This document shows positions 25,583 to 34,766 of a DNA stretch of 64,000 nucleotides, one piece after another (the stretch's first letter is position 1; every line of letters begins with the position of its first letter). This DNA is from Synechococcus sp. WH 8101 (lineage in GTDB: Bacteria; Cyanobacteriota; Cyanobacteriia; PCC-6307; Cyanobiaceae), in assembly GCF_004209775.1 (NCBI RefSeq), contig NZ_CP035914.1, positions 992,001-1,056,000 of the forward strand, written 5' to 3'. The notes beneath the pieces are model-generated. The model ran no database searches. It worked only from the letters and a program-made list of their open reading frames with translations, and was not told the origin of the DNA. The position numbers and the translations under genes were made by a program.

Positions 25583-28500
25583 TCAATGCGGTGCCCTCCC
25601 TGCGGCGAGCAGCTGCTGCAGGTTCTTGGTGATCTGCGTGTCGCCAAAGCCGGGTAGGCCCCAGTCCACCCCGCTCACATACACCGGTGTGGTGGCCTGA
25701 TCACCGGCCACACTCACCAGGGCGAGCCGGAAGCGATGCGGGGCGTTGCGGCCGGTGTTCACCTCGTTGATCGTGAGCGTCACCGAGTCGGCGCCATCGG
25801 TGCGGCCCTTCACCTCAATAAAGAACAGGTTGCCGTCGGCATCGATCGATTCGATGTCGTAGCCCCGGCCGCGTTCGGCGCTCACGTCTTTGGGCATGCG
25901 GCCCAGGGCTTTCTCCGCCTCGAACACGGCGTTCATCGCCAACAGTTCCACCCGTTTGCGCGCCGCTGCATCCACGCCCTGCGGATCGCTCTGCCCCTGC
26001 TGCGCCAACAACCAGCCCGCCGGGATCACCAGGGAGCCGCCCTTGAGGTTTGGCACCTTGGCAGTGATCTGCGCTTCTGCCTGGAGTTGGGCCAGCCGTT
26101 TTTCCAGACGGCTGGTGAGCACCTCGGCGCGGTCTTTGGCCACCTTGGCGGGTAGGCGCACCTGTTTGCCCGCCTGTTCCTGCAGCTTCAGCTCTTCGTA
26201 GCGGCGGCTCCAGTGGTTGATCTCCCGCTGCATGCGCGCCTTGATCTCCCGCTCGGCCTTGGCGATCCGCTCCAGCCGTTCCGCCGACACTTCTTCCAGA
26301 TGCCTGGGCACGAGGGTGGTCATGGCGTGTTGGAGCACCAGCGCATCCCAGTCCTGCGACAGCCAGCTCTCCTGCAGCAACGGCGCCACCAGCTCCTGTT
26401 CGCCATCGCGCAAGGGGCGGTAGTCGAGGTATGGAGCCGAACCTGCTGGGCTCACCACACCGGAGCGGCTGATCTCCAGGAACTGCAGACGGTTCGAGAT
26501 CAGTTGCTGTTGGCCGGCGCGGGTCTTGCGGCCGTCTTGCAGGCCGTGCTCCAGGCAGAACAGCAGGCGCGGTTCGCTGCCCAGATCGCGCTCATCGATG
26601 AGCACTGCTCCCTGGCCGAGCACGGAGCCATCGCGCTCAACCACCAGCGAGATGCAGGCCTCCAGCAGGGGGTGGCCCGGGCTCACCAATTCAGCCCGTG
26701 GACTGTCGGCCACATGCTCCTTTTCAAAGCAGATCCGCTCGTAGCGGCCCTGCACGGGCACACCCACGCCGATCTGTTGGTTCCGATCGAGGAGCAACGG
26801 CGGCACATAGGTGATCTCGTAGCGCCCCTTCTCCCGGGGATTCAGCTTGCCGCCCAAGCGCCGAAAGGCCTCAATGAAGAAGTCGTGCACGTAGTGCGGG
26901 TGGATGCGGCGCGCCATCGCCCGCTCCATCTGCTGCCGCAACTGCTCCACCGTGGCGGCATCCATGCCCTGGCGTACCAGGGCCCGCTGCGCCAGCAGAT
27001 CTTCCAGGTGGTGCTGATCCACAGCCCCCTCGATCTCCAGCTCCAGCTGGGCCTTCACATCGGGGCGAGCGTTGTAGCGCACCGCATCCATCAACAACTC
27101 CCGCAGCGAACGGCCGGAGAACAGCTGGCCGAGCACGTCGAACACCTTGTCGCCCAAGGCTTCTCGCGCCGCTTCGAGCTTGCGCAGCAGTTGGATGTAG
27201 ACGTCGCCCTCGCGGGTGTCTTTGGCCAGGAGGTTCCACAGATGGCACACCTCCTTCTGGCCGATCCGGTGGATGCGGCCAAAGCGCTGCTCCAGCCGGT
27301 TGGGGTTCCAGGGCAGGTCGTAATTCACCATCAGGTGGGCCCGCTGCAGGTTCACTCCCTCCCCAGCGGCGTCATTGGCCAGGAGCACCACCACCTCGGG
27401 GTCGTTCATGAAGGCGTGCACGATCTGGCGGCGCCGATCGCGTGCCACACCGCCATGGATCTCCACCACCGCCTCCGGCCGGCCCAGCCGGTCACGGATC
27501 TTGGCGGCCAGATCCATCAGCGTGTCTTTGAATTCGGTGAACAGCACCAACTTGCGCCGCGCCCCATTGGCCTGCTTCATCAGCGGGTCATCGAGGATGC
27601 GATCGAGCTCCTGCCATTTGGCATCGGTGCGCTGATCCACCACCTTCTTGCTCAGCTGCTCCAGCTCCTTGAGCGTTTGGATCTCGAACTCCAGCTCGGC
27701 GAGGGTCTGGGCTGAGGTGGCGTTATCGGTGAAGGCGTCTTCTGTGTTTTCGATCTCGCCGGCGGTGTCTTCTTCGTAGAGATCGTCGATGTCGTCGTCG
27801 CTGAGCCCGCCGGGTTGAAACTTGGCGTCAAGCCCCAGGCGCGCTTCGGCCCCGCGCCCCTCCAACAGCAACCGCTCTTCTTTGAGGCGGCTCTCCAAGC
27901 GTTCGCGCCGGCGTTCCAGCGAGCGATGGATCGCAAACGGACTGCTCGCCAGCCGCCGCTGCAGGGTCATCAAGGCAAAGCCCACATTCACCCGCTTTTT
28001 GCCGCCGCCTTGCTCGTTGGCATTGCGATCGGCACGGTTCATCTCCTCACGCACGTACTCGGTGACTCGCTCGTAGAGCACCTTCTCGGCATCGGAGAGC
28101 TCGTATTCGGCGGTGTAGCTCTTGCGCTCGGGGAACAGCTTCGTGCCCGCGAAGGTGTAAAGGTCTTCCTTCACCAGCCGGCGCATCAGGTCATTGGGAT
28201 CGCTGCGGTGCACGGCATCGCGCTGGTGGCCGGCAAAGCGGTCTTCATCCAGCAAGGCCATGAACAGCTGGAAGTCTTCTTCCTTGCCGTTGTGCGGCGT
28301 CGCTGTCATCAACAGCAGGTTGCGGGCGTGGTTCCCCACCCGCTGGCCCATGTCGTAGCGCTTGGTGCGTTTCACCTCACTGCCGAAGTAGTGGGCGCTC
28401 ATGCGGTGGGATTCGTCGCACACCACCAGGTCCCACTCCGGGGCCTGCTCCAGGCGGGTCTGCAGCTCCTCATCGCGGGAGAGCATGTCCATCCGAGCGA

Positions 28501-29128
28501 TCAGCAGCGGCCGCTGCTCGAACGGGTTGCCCAGCCCCGTGGCGTTGATCAGGTCGCGGGTGAGCAGCTCGAACTGCAGCTCAAACTTCTCCTTGAGCTC
28601 GTCTTGCCACTGCTCGGTGAGCGAGCCAGGCGCCACGATCAAGCAGCGCTCCATCTCACCTCGAATCAGCAGTTCCTTGATCAGGAGGCCGGCCATGATC
28701 GTTTTGCCGGCGCCGGGGTCATCTGCCAACAGGAAGCGCATTGGCTGCCTGGGGAGCATGTGCTCGTAGACCGCGCTGATCTGGTGAGGCAGCGGATCGA
28801 TCGTGCTGCTGCTCACCGCTACGTAGGGGTCGAACAGGTACGCCAGCCGGATCCGCTCGGCCTCACTCACCAGCCGGAACAGATCACCGTTGCCGGCAAA
28901 GCTCCACTTGCGCCCCCCGCCCGCCAGCTCCAGATCCGCTTCGTTGGTGCGGAACACCAGCTGCTCGCCCAGGGCACCGTCCTCGCCGCGATACACCACC
29001 TTGCAGGCCATGTCGCCGAGCATCTCGGCGCTCACGATCCGCACCGCTTCCCGACCCACCAGGCCCTGAACCAGGCCATCTGGTTTGAGGTCTTCCAGGC
29101 GGGCCGTCATGGCTGCAGCGGCCTCCAT
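25583..29128 (-). CDS. SNF2-family helicase with C-terminal DUF3883 domain
   Basis: An 1181-residue superfamily 2 ATPase, first gene of the defence operon. Motif I is LADDPGAGKTIMAG (about 134-147), motif II VVCDESHRMSA (about 236-246), motif III LLMTATPHNGKEEDF; motif V/VI are LANDAAGEGVNLQRA and QRFGRIHRIGQ. After an acidic insert and a coiled coil the C-terminus carries DUF3883 (SIDADGNLFFIEVKGRTDGA), a domain with a nuclease-like core common in defence proteins. The start is ATG 29128 or ATG 29110. Enzymes of this type accompany DUF1156 methylases and DUF499 ATPases. The frame is intact, so the operon may still be active. Confidence 0.88.
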   Translation of the reverse strand: MEAAAAMTARLEDLKPDGLVQGLVGREAVRIVSAEMLGDMACKVVYRGEDGALGEQLVFRTNEADLELAGGGRKWSFAGNGDLFRLVSEAERIRLAYLFDPYVAVSSSTIDPLPHQISAVYEHMLPRQPMRFLLADDPGAGKTIMAGLLIKELLIRGEMERCLIVAPGSLTEQWQDELKEKFELQFELLTRDLINATGLGNPFEQRPLLIARMDMLSRDEELQTRLEQAPEWDLVVCDESHRMSAHYFGSEVKRTKRYDMGQRVGNHARNLLLMTATPHNGKEEDFQLFMALLDEDRFAGHQRDAVHRSDPNDLMRRLVKEDLYTFAGTKLFPERKSYTAEYELSDAEKVLYERVTEYVREEMNRADRNANEQGGGKKRVNVGFALMTLQRRLASSPFAIHRSLERRRERLESRLKEERLLLEGRGAEARLGLDAKFQPGGLSDDDIDDLYEEDTAGEIENTEDAFTDNATSAQTLAELEFEIQTLKELEQLSKKVVDQRTDAKWQELDRILDDPLMKQANGARRKLVLFTEFKDTLMDLAAKIRDRLGRPEAVVEIHGGVARDRRRQIVHAFMNDPEVVVLLANDAAGEGVNLQRAHLMVNYDLPWNPNRLEQRFGRIHRIGQKEVCHLWNLLAKDTREGDVYIQLLRKLEAAREALGDKVFDVLGQLFSGRSLRELLMDAVRYNARPDVKAQLELEIEGAVDQHHLEDLLAQRALVRQGMDAATVEQLRQQMERAMARRIHPHYVHDFFIEAFRRLGGKLNPREKGRYEITYVPPLLLDRNQQIGVGVPVQGRYERICFEKEHVADSPRAELVSPGHPLLEACISLVVERDGSVLGQGAVLIDERDLGSEPRLLFCLEHGLQDGRKTRAGQQQLISNRLQFLEISRSGVVSPAGSAPYLDYRPLRDGEQELVAPLLQESWLSQDWDALVLQHAMTTLVPRHLEEVSAERLERIAKAEREIKARMQREINHWSRRYEELKLQEQAGKQVRLPAKVAKDRAEVLTSRLEKRLAQLQAEAQITAKVPNLKGGSLVIPAGWLLAQQGQSDPQGVDAAARKRVELLAMNAVFEAEKALGRMPKDVSAERGRGYDIESIDADGNLFFIEVKGRTDGADSVTLTINEVNTGRNAPHRFRLALVSVAGDQATTPVYVSGVDWGLPGFGDTQITKNLQQLLAAGRAPH

Positions 29129-29266
29129 AGGAGTAGCCCTGGGACGGATCCCTGTGTGAAGGCTTTAGCTGTCGACCACTCCCGGACCATCACAGCCAGC
29201 GCTGTATCTCCAGTGTGAATCAACGTGCCGCATCCGGCAGCAATTCTGCGGTCCCTTGAACAGCAA

Positions 29267-30142
29267 TCAGGCCTTGTTTTCATGCGGATCCTGCATGGTT
29301 TCGCTGTTCCTGATTTGTGAGCGCAGTTGGCGGACAAGTTGCTGCACTGCGTTATGGCTTCCGCTGGCCTCAGGCAGGAGCAGCCAGAGCTGCTCGATCA
29401 GGGGTGGTTGCTCCTGCAGCGGCACAAGGCTGTGGTTACTCAGCCAGCTCTCCCCGACCAGGGCCGGGATCACGGGCAGCGCTAGCCGCCGATCCGTGGC
29501 GCGTTTCAACCAGGCAGCGGTGTCCTGACAAGCGGCCGGTTGTTTCTCGATGCGCAGGCCCTGGGCTTCAATCGACTGATGCAGCAGCGGCGCTGTGGCC
29601 TGGGCCGGAAGCAGCACCCGCTGAGCCTCGGCGGTGGTGGCGACCAGCTGCACCGCGATCGTGCCCAGCGGACTGGCGCTGATGCCGTCCCACCGGGGCG
29701 CCTGCCCTGAAAGCAAGCGTTTCTTCAGTGCCAGGGAGCTCAGGATCGCGCCATCGAGCAGGCCATGGCGGATCAGCTCCACCCAATGCTCGGCACTGCG
29801 AAAGCGCGGTGGCACGGGCTGAACGGCTCCGCAGCGCTCAAGCAGGTCGTGGTGCAGAACATCGGTGCCGATGCGCAGGACTCCAGCCATCAGGCGGTGG
29901 GCCCGGTAGGCCAGCCGTAGGTGATGCAGACAGGAATTGTGGCCGTGGCGGCACACCGCTGGCGCGGTGGCTGGTGTGAGTTGTAACTCCTGCTGCAACA
30001 GCCGCAGGCTGCGACAGACGGTGCTCTGATGCATCGCCAGGGCCCGGCCGGCCCGGCTCTGGGAGCCCGCCAGCTCCAGGAGATCGAGCACGTGCAGGTC
30101 CTGCAGGAGCGACGGCGGGGTGTATCTGCCGGAGAGGGTCAC
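29267..30142 (-). CDS. LysR-like transcriptional regulator (paralogue 1)
   Basis: A 291-residue protein from GTG 30142. The N-terminus has a LysR-type helix-turn-helix (DLLELAGSQSRAGRALAMHQ, STVCRSLRLLQQEL) and the rest resembles a divergent effector-binding domain. The gene at 31016-31963 is a paralogue along most of its length (for example SCLHHLRLAYRAHRL versus ACLHLLRQAAQLHRL). The pair flanks an outer-membrane barrel gene, which is a reasonable target. The ligand is unknown. Confidence 0.7.
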   Translation of the reverse strand: MTLSGRYTPPSLLQDLHVLDLLELAGSQSRAGRALAMHQSTVCRSLRLLQQELQLTPATAPAVCRHGHNSCLHHLRLAYRAHRLMAGVLRIGTDVLHHDLLERCGAVQPVPPRFRSAEHWVELIRHGLLDGAILSSLALKKRLLSGQAPRWDGISASPLGTIAVQLVATTAEAQRVLLPAQATAPLLHQSIEAQGLRIEKQPAACQDTAAWLKRATDRRLALPVIPALVGESWLSNHSLVPLQEQPPLIEQLWLLLPEASGSHNAVQQLVRQLRSQIRNSETMQDPHENKA

Positions 30143-30252
30143 GGGGTGTCGGGTCCGGGATGCAGACAGCGTCAGCGGAGCAGCCCCTTAGTCCGCTGTT
30201 TTTCCTGCGAAAGAGCAGTGAGCTCATGTCAAGGTGCTGGCGCGAGCGGGAC

Positions 30253-30954
30253 TCAGAAGCGGTAACGCGCTCCCAGGCGGGCTCCCCAGCTGCTGAGCGG
30301 GTCGTAGCTGACGCTCTCCACCGAGAAGCTGGCGGTGCCCTGGTACGTGGCTTCCAGGAATACGTCGGCTTCCTTGCTGGCGCGGTAGCTCACGCCTACC
30401 TTGCCCTGGTAGCCCAATACCCCCTGGCCGCCGGAGGACTGGCTGAGGGTGAGGCCACCGGCACTGGCGTTGTAGCTCCCCCAGGACACGTTGGTGTAAC
30501 CCAAACCGCCACCGACGTAGGGAACGATGCGGCTCTTGGTGGGGATGTCCACGTAGGCCGAGGCCATCACCGAATTGGTGTTTACGCCGCCATTGCTGAT
30601 CGAGGCGCTGACGCTCTGACCGAGCGCCGAGACCCGCAGGCTGTTGAGTGTTGCGTTGTTATAGAGGTAGGTGAGCTCAGCGCGCACCACCCCGAAGTCA
30701 TACCCCGCACCTACTTCCACGGCGACACCGGGGTCGAGGCTGTAGTCACCGCTGACATCGATATCAAACACGGAGGTGCTGCCGGTGACGTTCTGCGGCC
30801 AGGCAGCACCGACGCCGAGAGTGGCATAGAAGCCGGTGGCATCAGGGCTGGGCTCGTTGCTTGGCGTCTCCTGGGCGCGGACCTGAGCGGCTGAGCCCAC
30901 CAGCAGGACCGCGGCGACCAGAAGTGAGCGCAGCGGACGATCAAGAGTGCGCAT
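30253..30954 (-). CDS. Outer-membrane beta-barrel protein
   Basis: A 233-residue protein with a signal peptide (SLLVAAVLLVGSAAQVRAQE, cleavage near residue 28), alternating polar/hydrophobic strands with many Gly and aromatic residues (VAVEVGAGYDFGVVRAELTY, VPYVGGGLGYTNVSWG), and a final LGARYRF whose terminal Phe is the classic signal for barrel insertion by BamA. It is of the OmpA-like/opacity-type eight-strand size. It lies between the two LysR-like genes on the same strand. Function unknown. Confidence 0.82.
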   Translation of the reverse strand: MRTLDRPLRSLLVAAVLLVGSAAQVRAQETPSNEPSPDATGFYATLGVGAAWPQNVTGSTSVFDIDVSGDYSLDPGVAVEVGAGYDFGVVRAELTYLYNNATLNSLRVSALGQSVSASISNGGVNTNSVMASAYVDIPTKSRIVPYVGGGLGYTNVSWGSYNASAGGLTLSQSSGGQGVLGYQGKVGVSYRASKEADVFLEATYQGTASFSVESVSYDPLSSWGARLGARYRF

Positions 30955-31015
30955 TGGCTCTCAAACAGAAGGATGGAAGCCACTGCAACAAGCTTGCAGC
31001 TGCACTGGTGCGGAT

Positions 31016-31963
31016 CTAAGGCAAGCTGCTGTTTTGACCCCTGGTTGGCTCTAGCTCCGATTCAGCTTGTGCATGGCTTTGTTGGATTGCTGATCGCCAT
31101 TGCCCAGCCAGCTGGGGAAGCACTGGATGGCTCTCCCAGTTGTTCTGGAGCACTAGAAGCCAGTGGTCGTCGCAGGTCGCTGGCGACAGGGGCCACCAGC
31201 GCCAACTGGGGAGGTGCCGCTGCAAGGCGCGGCACCAGCGGGGTGTGGCGAGGGCTGGCAGCTTCTGCTCGCTCAGCCATGCTGCCCAGTCGTGGGCGGA
31301 CTGACAGCTTCTGGGGGCGTAGAGACAGTGCCAGTGGCGTTGGCGTGTGCAGGCGCCCAGGCCTGGCGCCAGGGACGGCGCCGGGACGGCCACCACACTC
31401 CAGCGCGTTAGGCCTTCTTCTATGTAGGTGTCAGGCAACAGCAGGCCCAGTGGTTCTGCGGTCAGGGGAACGAAGATGTAGTCATCCCAGGCCATTGGGC
31501 CTTGCGCGGGTTTCAGCGGTTGAGCCAGAAGCTGCTCCAGATCAACGCCGCTGAGCACAGCAGCGTCGAGGATGCGGGCTCGAACCAGGGCCTGCCAGGA
31601 GCGGGGGTGACGAAACTGCGCCGGGACCAGCGGTGTGGGCAGGGTGGTCTCAAGCAGTGCTTGCGACCAAGGTGAACTACTCAGGCGAGAGGCACCGGCC
31701 TCGAGGCGATGCAGTTGTGCGGCCTGACGCAGCAGATGCAGGCAAGCGTTCTCTCCGTAGCTCAGCTCCGTTGGCTGGCGGGGGCCTGGTGGAGGGAGCT
31801 CCAGCTCGCGCAGCAACTGCCGCGTGCGGCGACTCACGGTGGGCTGGGAGAGTTCTGCTGCTCGGGCCGCCGCGGTTGTGGTTCCGCAGAGCTCCAGAAG
31901 ATCGAGCAGCTGGAGCGGCAACAGCAGCTCCGGTGTGCGGTAAGGCTCAAGGAGAGAACACAC
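31016..31963 (-). CDS. LysR-like transcriptional regulator (paralogue 2)
   Basis: A 315-residue protein with the HTH block LLDLLELCGTTTAAARAAEL, SQPTVSRRTRQLLREL, matching paralogue 1. The start was put at GTG 31963 because it aligns with the start of paralogue 1 (xxxxRYTPPSLL versus PYRTPELL); an ATG at 32062 would add a basic segment without homology and would overlap the divergent kinase-WYL gene. The C-terminal domain is Trp-rich and diverged. Confidence 0.65.
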   Translation of the reverse strand: MCSLLEPYRTPELLLPLQLLDLLELCGTTTAAARAAELSQPTVSRRTRQLLRELELPPPGPRQPTELSYGENACLHLLRQAAQLHRLEAGASRLSSSPWSQALLETTLPTPLVPAQFRHPRSWQALVRARILDAAVLSGVDLEQLLAQPLKPAQGPMAWDDYIFVPLTAEPLGLLLPDTYIEEGLTRWSVVAVPAPSLAPGLGACTRQRHWHCLYAPRSCQSAHDWAAWLSEQKLPALATPRWCRALQRHLPSWRWWPLSPATCDDHWLLVLQNNWESHPVLPQLAGQWRSAIQQSHAQAESELEPTRGQNSSLP

Positions 31964-32060
31964 AGGAGAAAGCGCTGCAGAGCTGCCAGGTTTTGCCGGG
32001 GAGCACCCTGCTCGCCGGTTTCTCGTGCGAAAGAGTGGAGTGATCTCCGGAGCCCGCCGC

Positions 32061-34247
32061 ATGGAACCGCTGCGCTGCCACCTGCTGATCGGCCAGCCCG
32101 CAAGCGGCAAGACCACCCTGGCCAGGGCCCTGGCGCCATTGCTCACGGGCCCTGGCGAGTCCCCAGCGGTGGTGCTCTCCACCGATGCGATTCGCGCGGA
32201 GGTGTTCGGTGATGCAGCAGTGCAGGGTCCCTGGCCGGACATCCAGCAACGGCTGCACCAGCGCATCCGCGAGGCTGTGGCGACAGGGACTCCGGTGATC
32301 GTGGATGCCACCCACGCCAGGCGACCCTGGCGGCTGGCGATTACCCAGTCGCTGGACTTGCCGGCACCGGTGGAGTGGATCGGCTGGTGGCTCTACACCG
32401 ATTTGCCCACCTCACTTGATTGGAACGCCAAGCGAGAGCGGCCGGTACCGGTGCCCGTGATTCAGGAAATGGCAGCCGCCCTGGCCGATTCGCACTTTGG
32501 GCCCTCCAGAGCCGAGGGCTTTGCTGCGATCTGCGCTGTGGTGCCCACGCACCACCAGGAGCTCACATCGGTGCTCCAAGCGGAATTGGCCGGGCTGGAA
32601 CGGCGCATCCGCTCGGCCACGAATCGTGAACGCAAGCTGCAGCGCCATGGCTACTCGCGCCTGCTCGATTTGGAGCGGCTGCTTTACCTGATCCGACTGC
32701 TCAGCCGCTGGCCGGATCTCTCGGCGGCCGACCCTGCCAGCGCCGCGGAGCTGGAAGCGATCCTCTCACCTCTGCCTGAGGGTGATCTGGCGCAGCGTGC
32801 AGCGGCCTTTCTGGGGCGGCTGCATGGGGAGTGCTACAGCGATGCGGCGGCGATCCGAGGTGATCTGGCCTGGCTGGAAGCCAATGGCTTCTGCAGCGCC
32901 CTGCCTGTGGAGGCACCGATTCAGCTGGCACCGCTGATCAGGGCACCGGAGCTGCAGGGACCGCTGAACGGTGGTCTGCCGCCCCTGGGTGATGCTCCGG
33001 TGTTTATCCGGGTGATGACCCTGCTGCGCCACCTGTTGCAGTCGCCCTTTGATCGCCCGGCGGAGCGCGGCGCCAATCTGCATGAGCACCTGATTGCGGC
33101 CACCAGTGCCATCCCCGGCGGCTATCTGCCCGGTGAAACAGCAACGCTGCGCAAGGACCTGGAGAAGCTGCTCAGCCCCTACGGCTTCCGCTCGCGCAAC
33201 GACAACGTTCGCCATGGCTATTGCCTGGGCACAGCGCTGCTTTCACCGCTGCGGCTTCAGGAGCTCCACAACGTGGTGCGTCAGGCTGCGGGCCGGCTGG
33301 CGGATCCCTCGGCCCTGGATCTGCTGGAGGAGCTGGAACAGCGGCTGCGCTGGGCTGGGATTGATCTGGATCCTGGAGCACCGGTGCGCAGCTACGCCCG
33401 CCATACGTCGGTGGACAGCGCCCTGGTGCGGCGCGATGCGCTGGCGGCACCGCGCCAGGCGGAGCGAATCGAAGCGGCGATTGTGGAACACCGCCGGGTG
33501 CTGCTGCACCGCTACGACGGGATGGGCAGCTTTGCCGATAGCCCCGCGGGAGAGCTGCGGGTGTGGCCGCTGCAGCTGATCTTTCACAACGTCGGCTGGT
33601 ACCTGCTGTTTGAGGAGGATCACATCGGCGCGGAGCAGGGCCTCATCCGCAGTGAACGGCTGGATCGCCTGTCGCTGCGCGGCTCTTGCAGTCGCGGTGA
33701 TCTGCGCAGATCGGAGCAGGCGCATCAGGCGGCGTTGCTGCGGCTGGAGCGATTGCTGCACCTGAGCGGCGGGATCTATTTCGGGGAGGACCTCGAGCAA
33801 CAGTTGATTCTGGGCAGTGCAGCGGGTCAGCGGTGCCAGAGGGCGCTGGTGACGTTGCGCTTCTGCTGCGCGCCCTGGGCCTTTGCCTTCATTCGTGAGG
33901 GCCTGCAGCGCTACCCGATCGAGCACACCCGCTTTTCAAGGCCGTTGCCGGCTGATCGCTGGTGGCATCACCCAAAGGCGCCGCATATGCTGCCGCCCGG
34001 CCCGGCCGAGGCCAGCCATCCCTACCCGGTGGAACTGGACCTGCCGCCCTGGACGGTGGCACGGGATGTGGATCTGCGCAGCTGGTTGTTCGCCTTTGGC
34101 GGCGGGATCCGAATCGAGCAGCCGGAGGTATTGCGGCAGGAGTTGGTGGAGCGCTGCCAGGACACGCTGGCGGCCAACAGCAGCCAGACACACACCGCCG
34201 CTGATGATGAGCCTGTGTTTTTTCGCAGCCGGCTGCGGCGGGACTGA
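32061..34247 (+). CDS. P-loop kinase fused to a WYL-domain regulator
   Basis: A 728-residue fusion. Residues 1-160 form a P-loop kinase resembling polynucleotide-kinase-like proteins: Walker A GQPASGKTTLA (11-21), STDAIRAEVFG, and PVIVDATHARRPWR near 78-91. The central 330 residues are helical with a winged-helix-like region (LEKLLSPYGFRSRNDNVRHG). A WYL domain follows, with WPLQLIFHNVGWYLLFEEDH near residues 501-520 and LIRSERLDRLSLRG. WYL domains sense nucleic-acid or nucleotide ligands and regulate many defence genes. Start ATG 32061 lies at the divergent edge. The coupling of a kinase to WYL in one chain is unusual; the substrate is unknown. Confidence 0.78.
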   Translation: MEPLRCHLLIGQPASGKTTLARALAPLLTGPGESPAVVLSTDAIRAEVFGDAAVQGPWPDIQQRLHQRIREAVATGTPVIVDATHARRPWRLAITQSLDLPAPVEWIGWWLYTDLPTSLDWNAKRERPVPVPVIQEMAAALADSHFGPSRAEGFAAICAVVPTHHQELTSVLQAELAGLERRIRSATNRERKLQRHGYSRLLDLERLLYLIRLLSRWPDLSAADPASAAELEAILSPLPEGDLAQRAAAFLGRLHGECYSDAAAIRGDLAWLEANGFCSALPVEAPIQLAPLIRAPELQGPLNGGLPPLGDAPVFIRVMTLLRHLLQSPFDRPAERGANLHEHLIAATSAIPGGYLPGETATLRKDLEKLLSPYGFRSRNDNVRHGYCLGTALLSPLRLQELHNVVRQAAGRLADPSALDLLEELEQRLRWAGIDLDPGAPVRSYARHTSVDSALVRRDALAAPRQAERIEAAIVEHRRVLLHRYDGMGSFADSPAGELRVWPLQLIFHNVGWYLLFEEDHIGAEQGLIRSERLDRLSLRGSCSRGDLRRSEQAHQAALLRLERLLHLSGGIYFGEDLEQQLILGSAAGQRCQRALVTLRFCCAPWAFAFIREGLQRYPIEHTRFSRPLPADRWWHHPKAPHMLPPGPAEASHPYPVELDLPPWTVARDVDLRSWLFAFGGGIRIEQPEVLRQELVERCQDTLAANSSQTHTAADDEPVFFRSRLRRD

Positions 34248-34343
34248 CGCTCCTGATACAGCCATCCATGCGGGTCACGCATCAAGACGCCAGTGAGCAG
34301 CAACGCTCTTGCAGGATGTGGGCTTGAGTCCGCTCTGGCGACG

Positions 34344-34664
34344 ATGAGCTCACTTGTTCTTCCCATCGCCGCGGCACTTAGCTTGGGAGGAGCCCTGGCC
34401 CAGCAACCGGTGCGCCCTCTCCCGAAAGTGGGCGGGTGCCCGGTGGGGTACTACGCCTCAGGGGATTACTGCGTGCCAAGCAAGAGCGGCAACAGCCGCG
34501 GCGCAATTGAGAAGGTGGGCAACGGCTGCCCGATCGGCTTCTACGCCTCGGGCAACTACTGCCTGAGCAGCCCGAGCAATCAACGCGAGGCGATGGAGAA
34601 GCAGGGCAACAGCTGCCCGATGGGCTGGTTCAGCTCCGGGCGCTACTGCGTCAAGACCCGCTGA
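34344..34664 (+). CDS. Secreted Cys-rich protein with three CPxGxYASGxYC repeats
   Basis: A 106-residue protein with a signal peptide (MSSLVLPIAAALSLGGALAQ) and three copies of a 12-13 residue motif: GCPVGYYASGDYC, GCPIGFYASGNYC and SCPMGWFSSGRYC, separated by basic linkers. The two cysteines per repeat probably form disulphides in the periplasm or outside. Function unknown. An upstream ATG at 34293 is in frame but gives no better signal peptide. Confidence 0.7.
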   Translation: MSSLVLPIAAALSLGGALAQQPVRPLPKVGGCPVGYYASGDYCVPSKSGNSRGAIEKVGNGCPIGFYASGNYCLSSPSNQREAMEKQGNSCPMGWFSSGRYCVKTR

Positions 34665-34766
34665 GGGGAGTGCTGCCCTTTGGAGCGAATCTGCAGAGAT
34701 CTTGGGATCGACCCGGATTTGTGAGGCACCCTATGGCTGAACCACTGATTCTTGTTCTCTCCAGCG

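Noticed and set aside
9027-29128. DISARM or BREX system
   Set aside because: The DrmA/DrmB/DrmC genes of DISARM and the PglZ, BrxL and BrxC-type genes of BREX are absent; DUF1156 plus DUF499 fits the helicase-methylase-ATPase type better.
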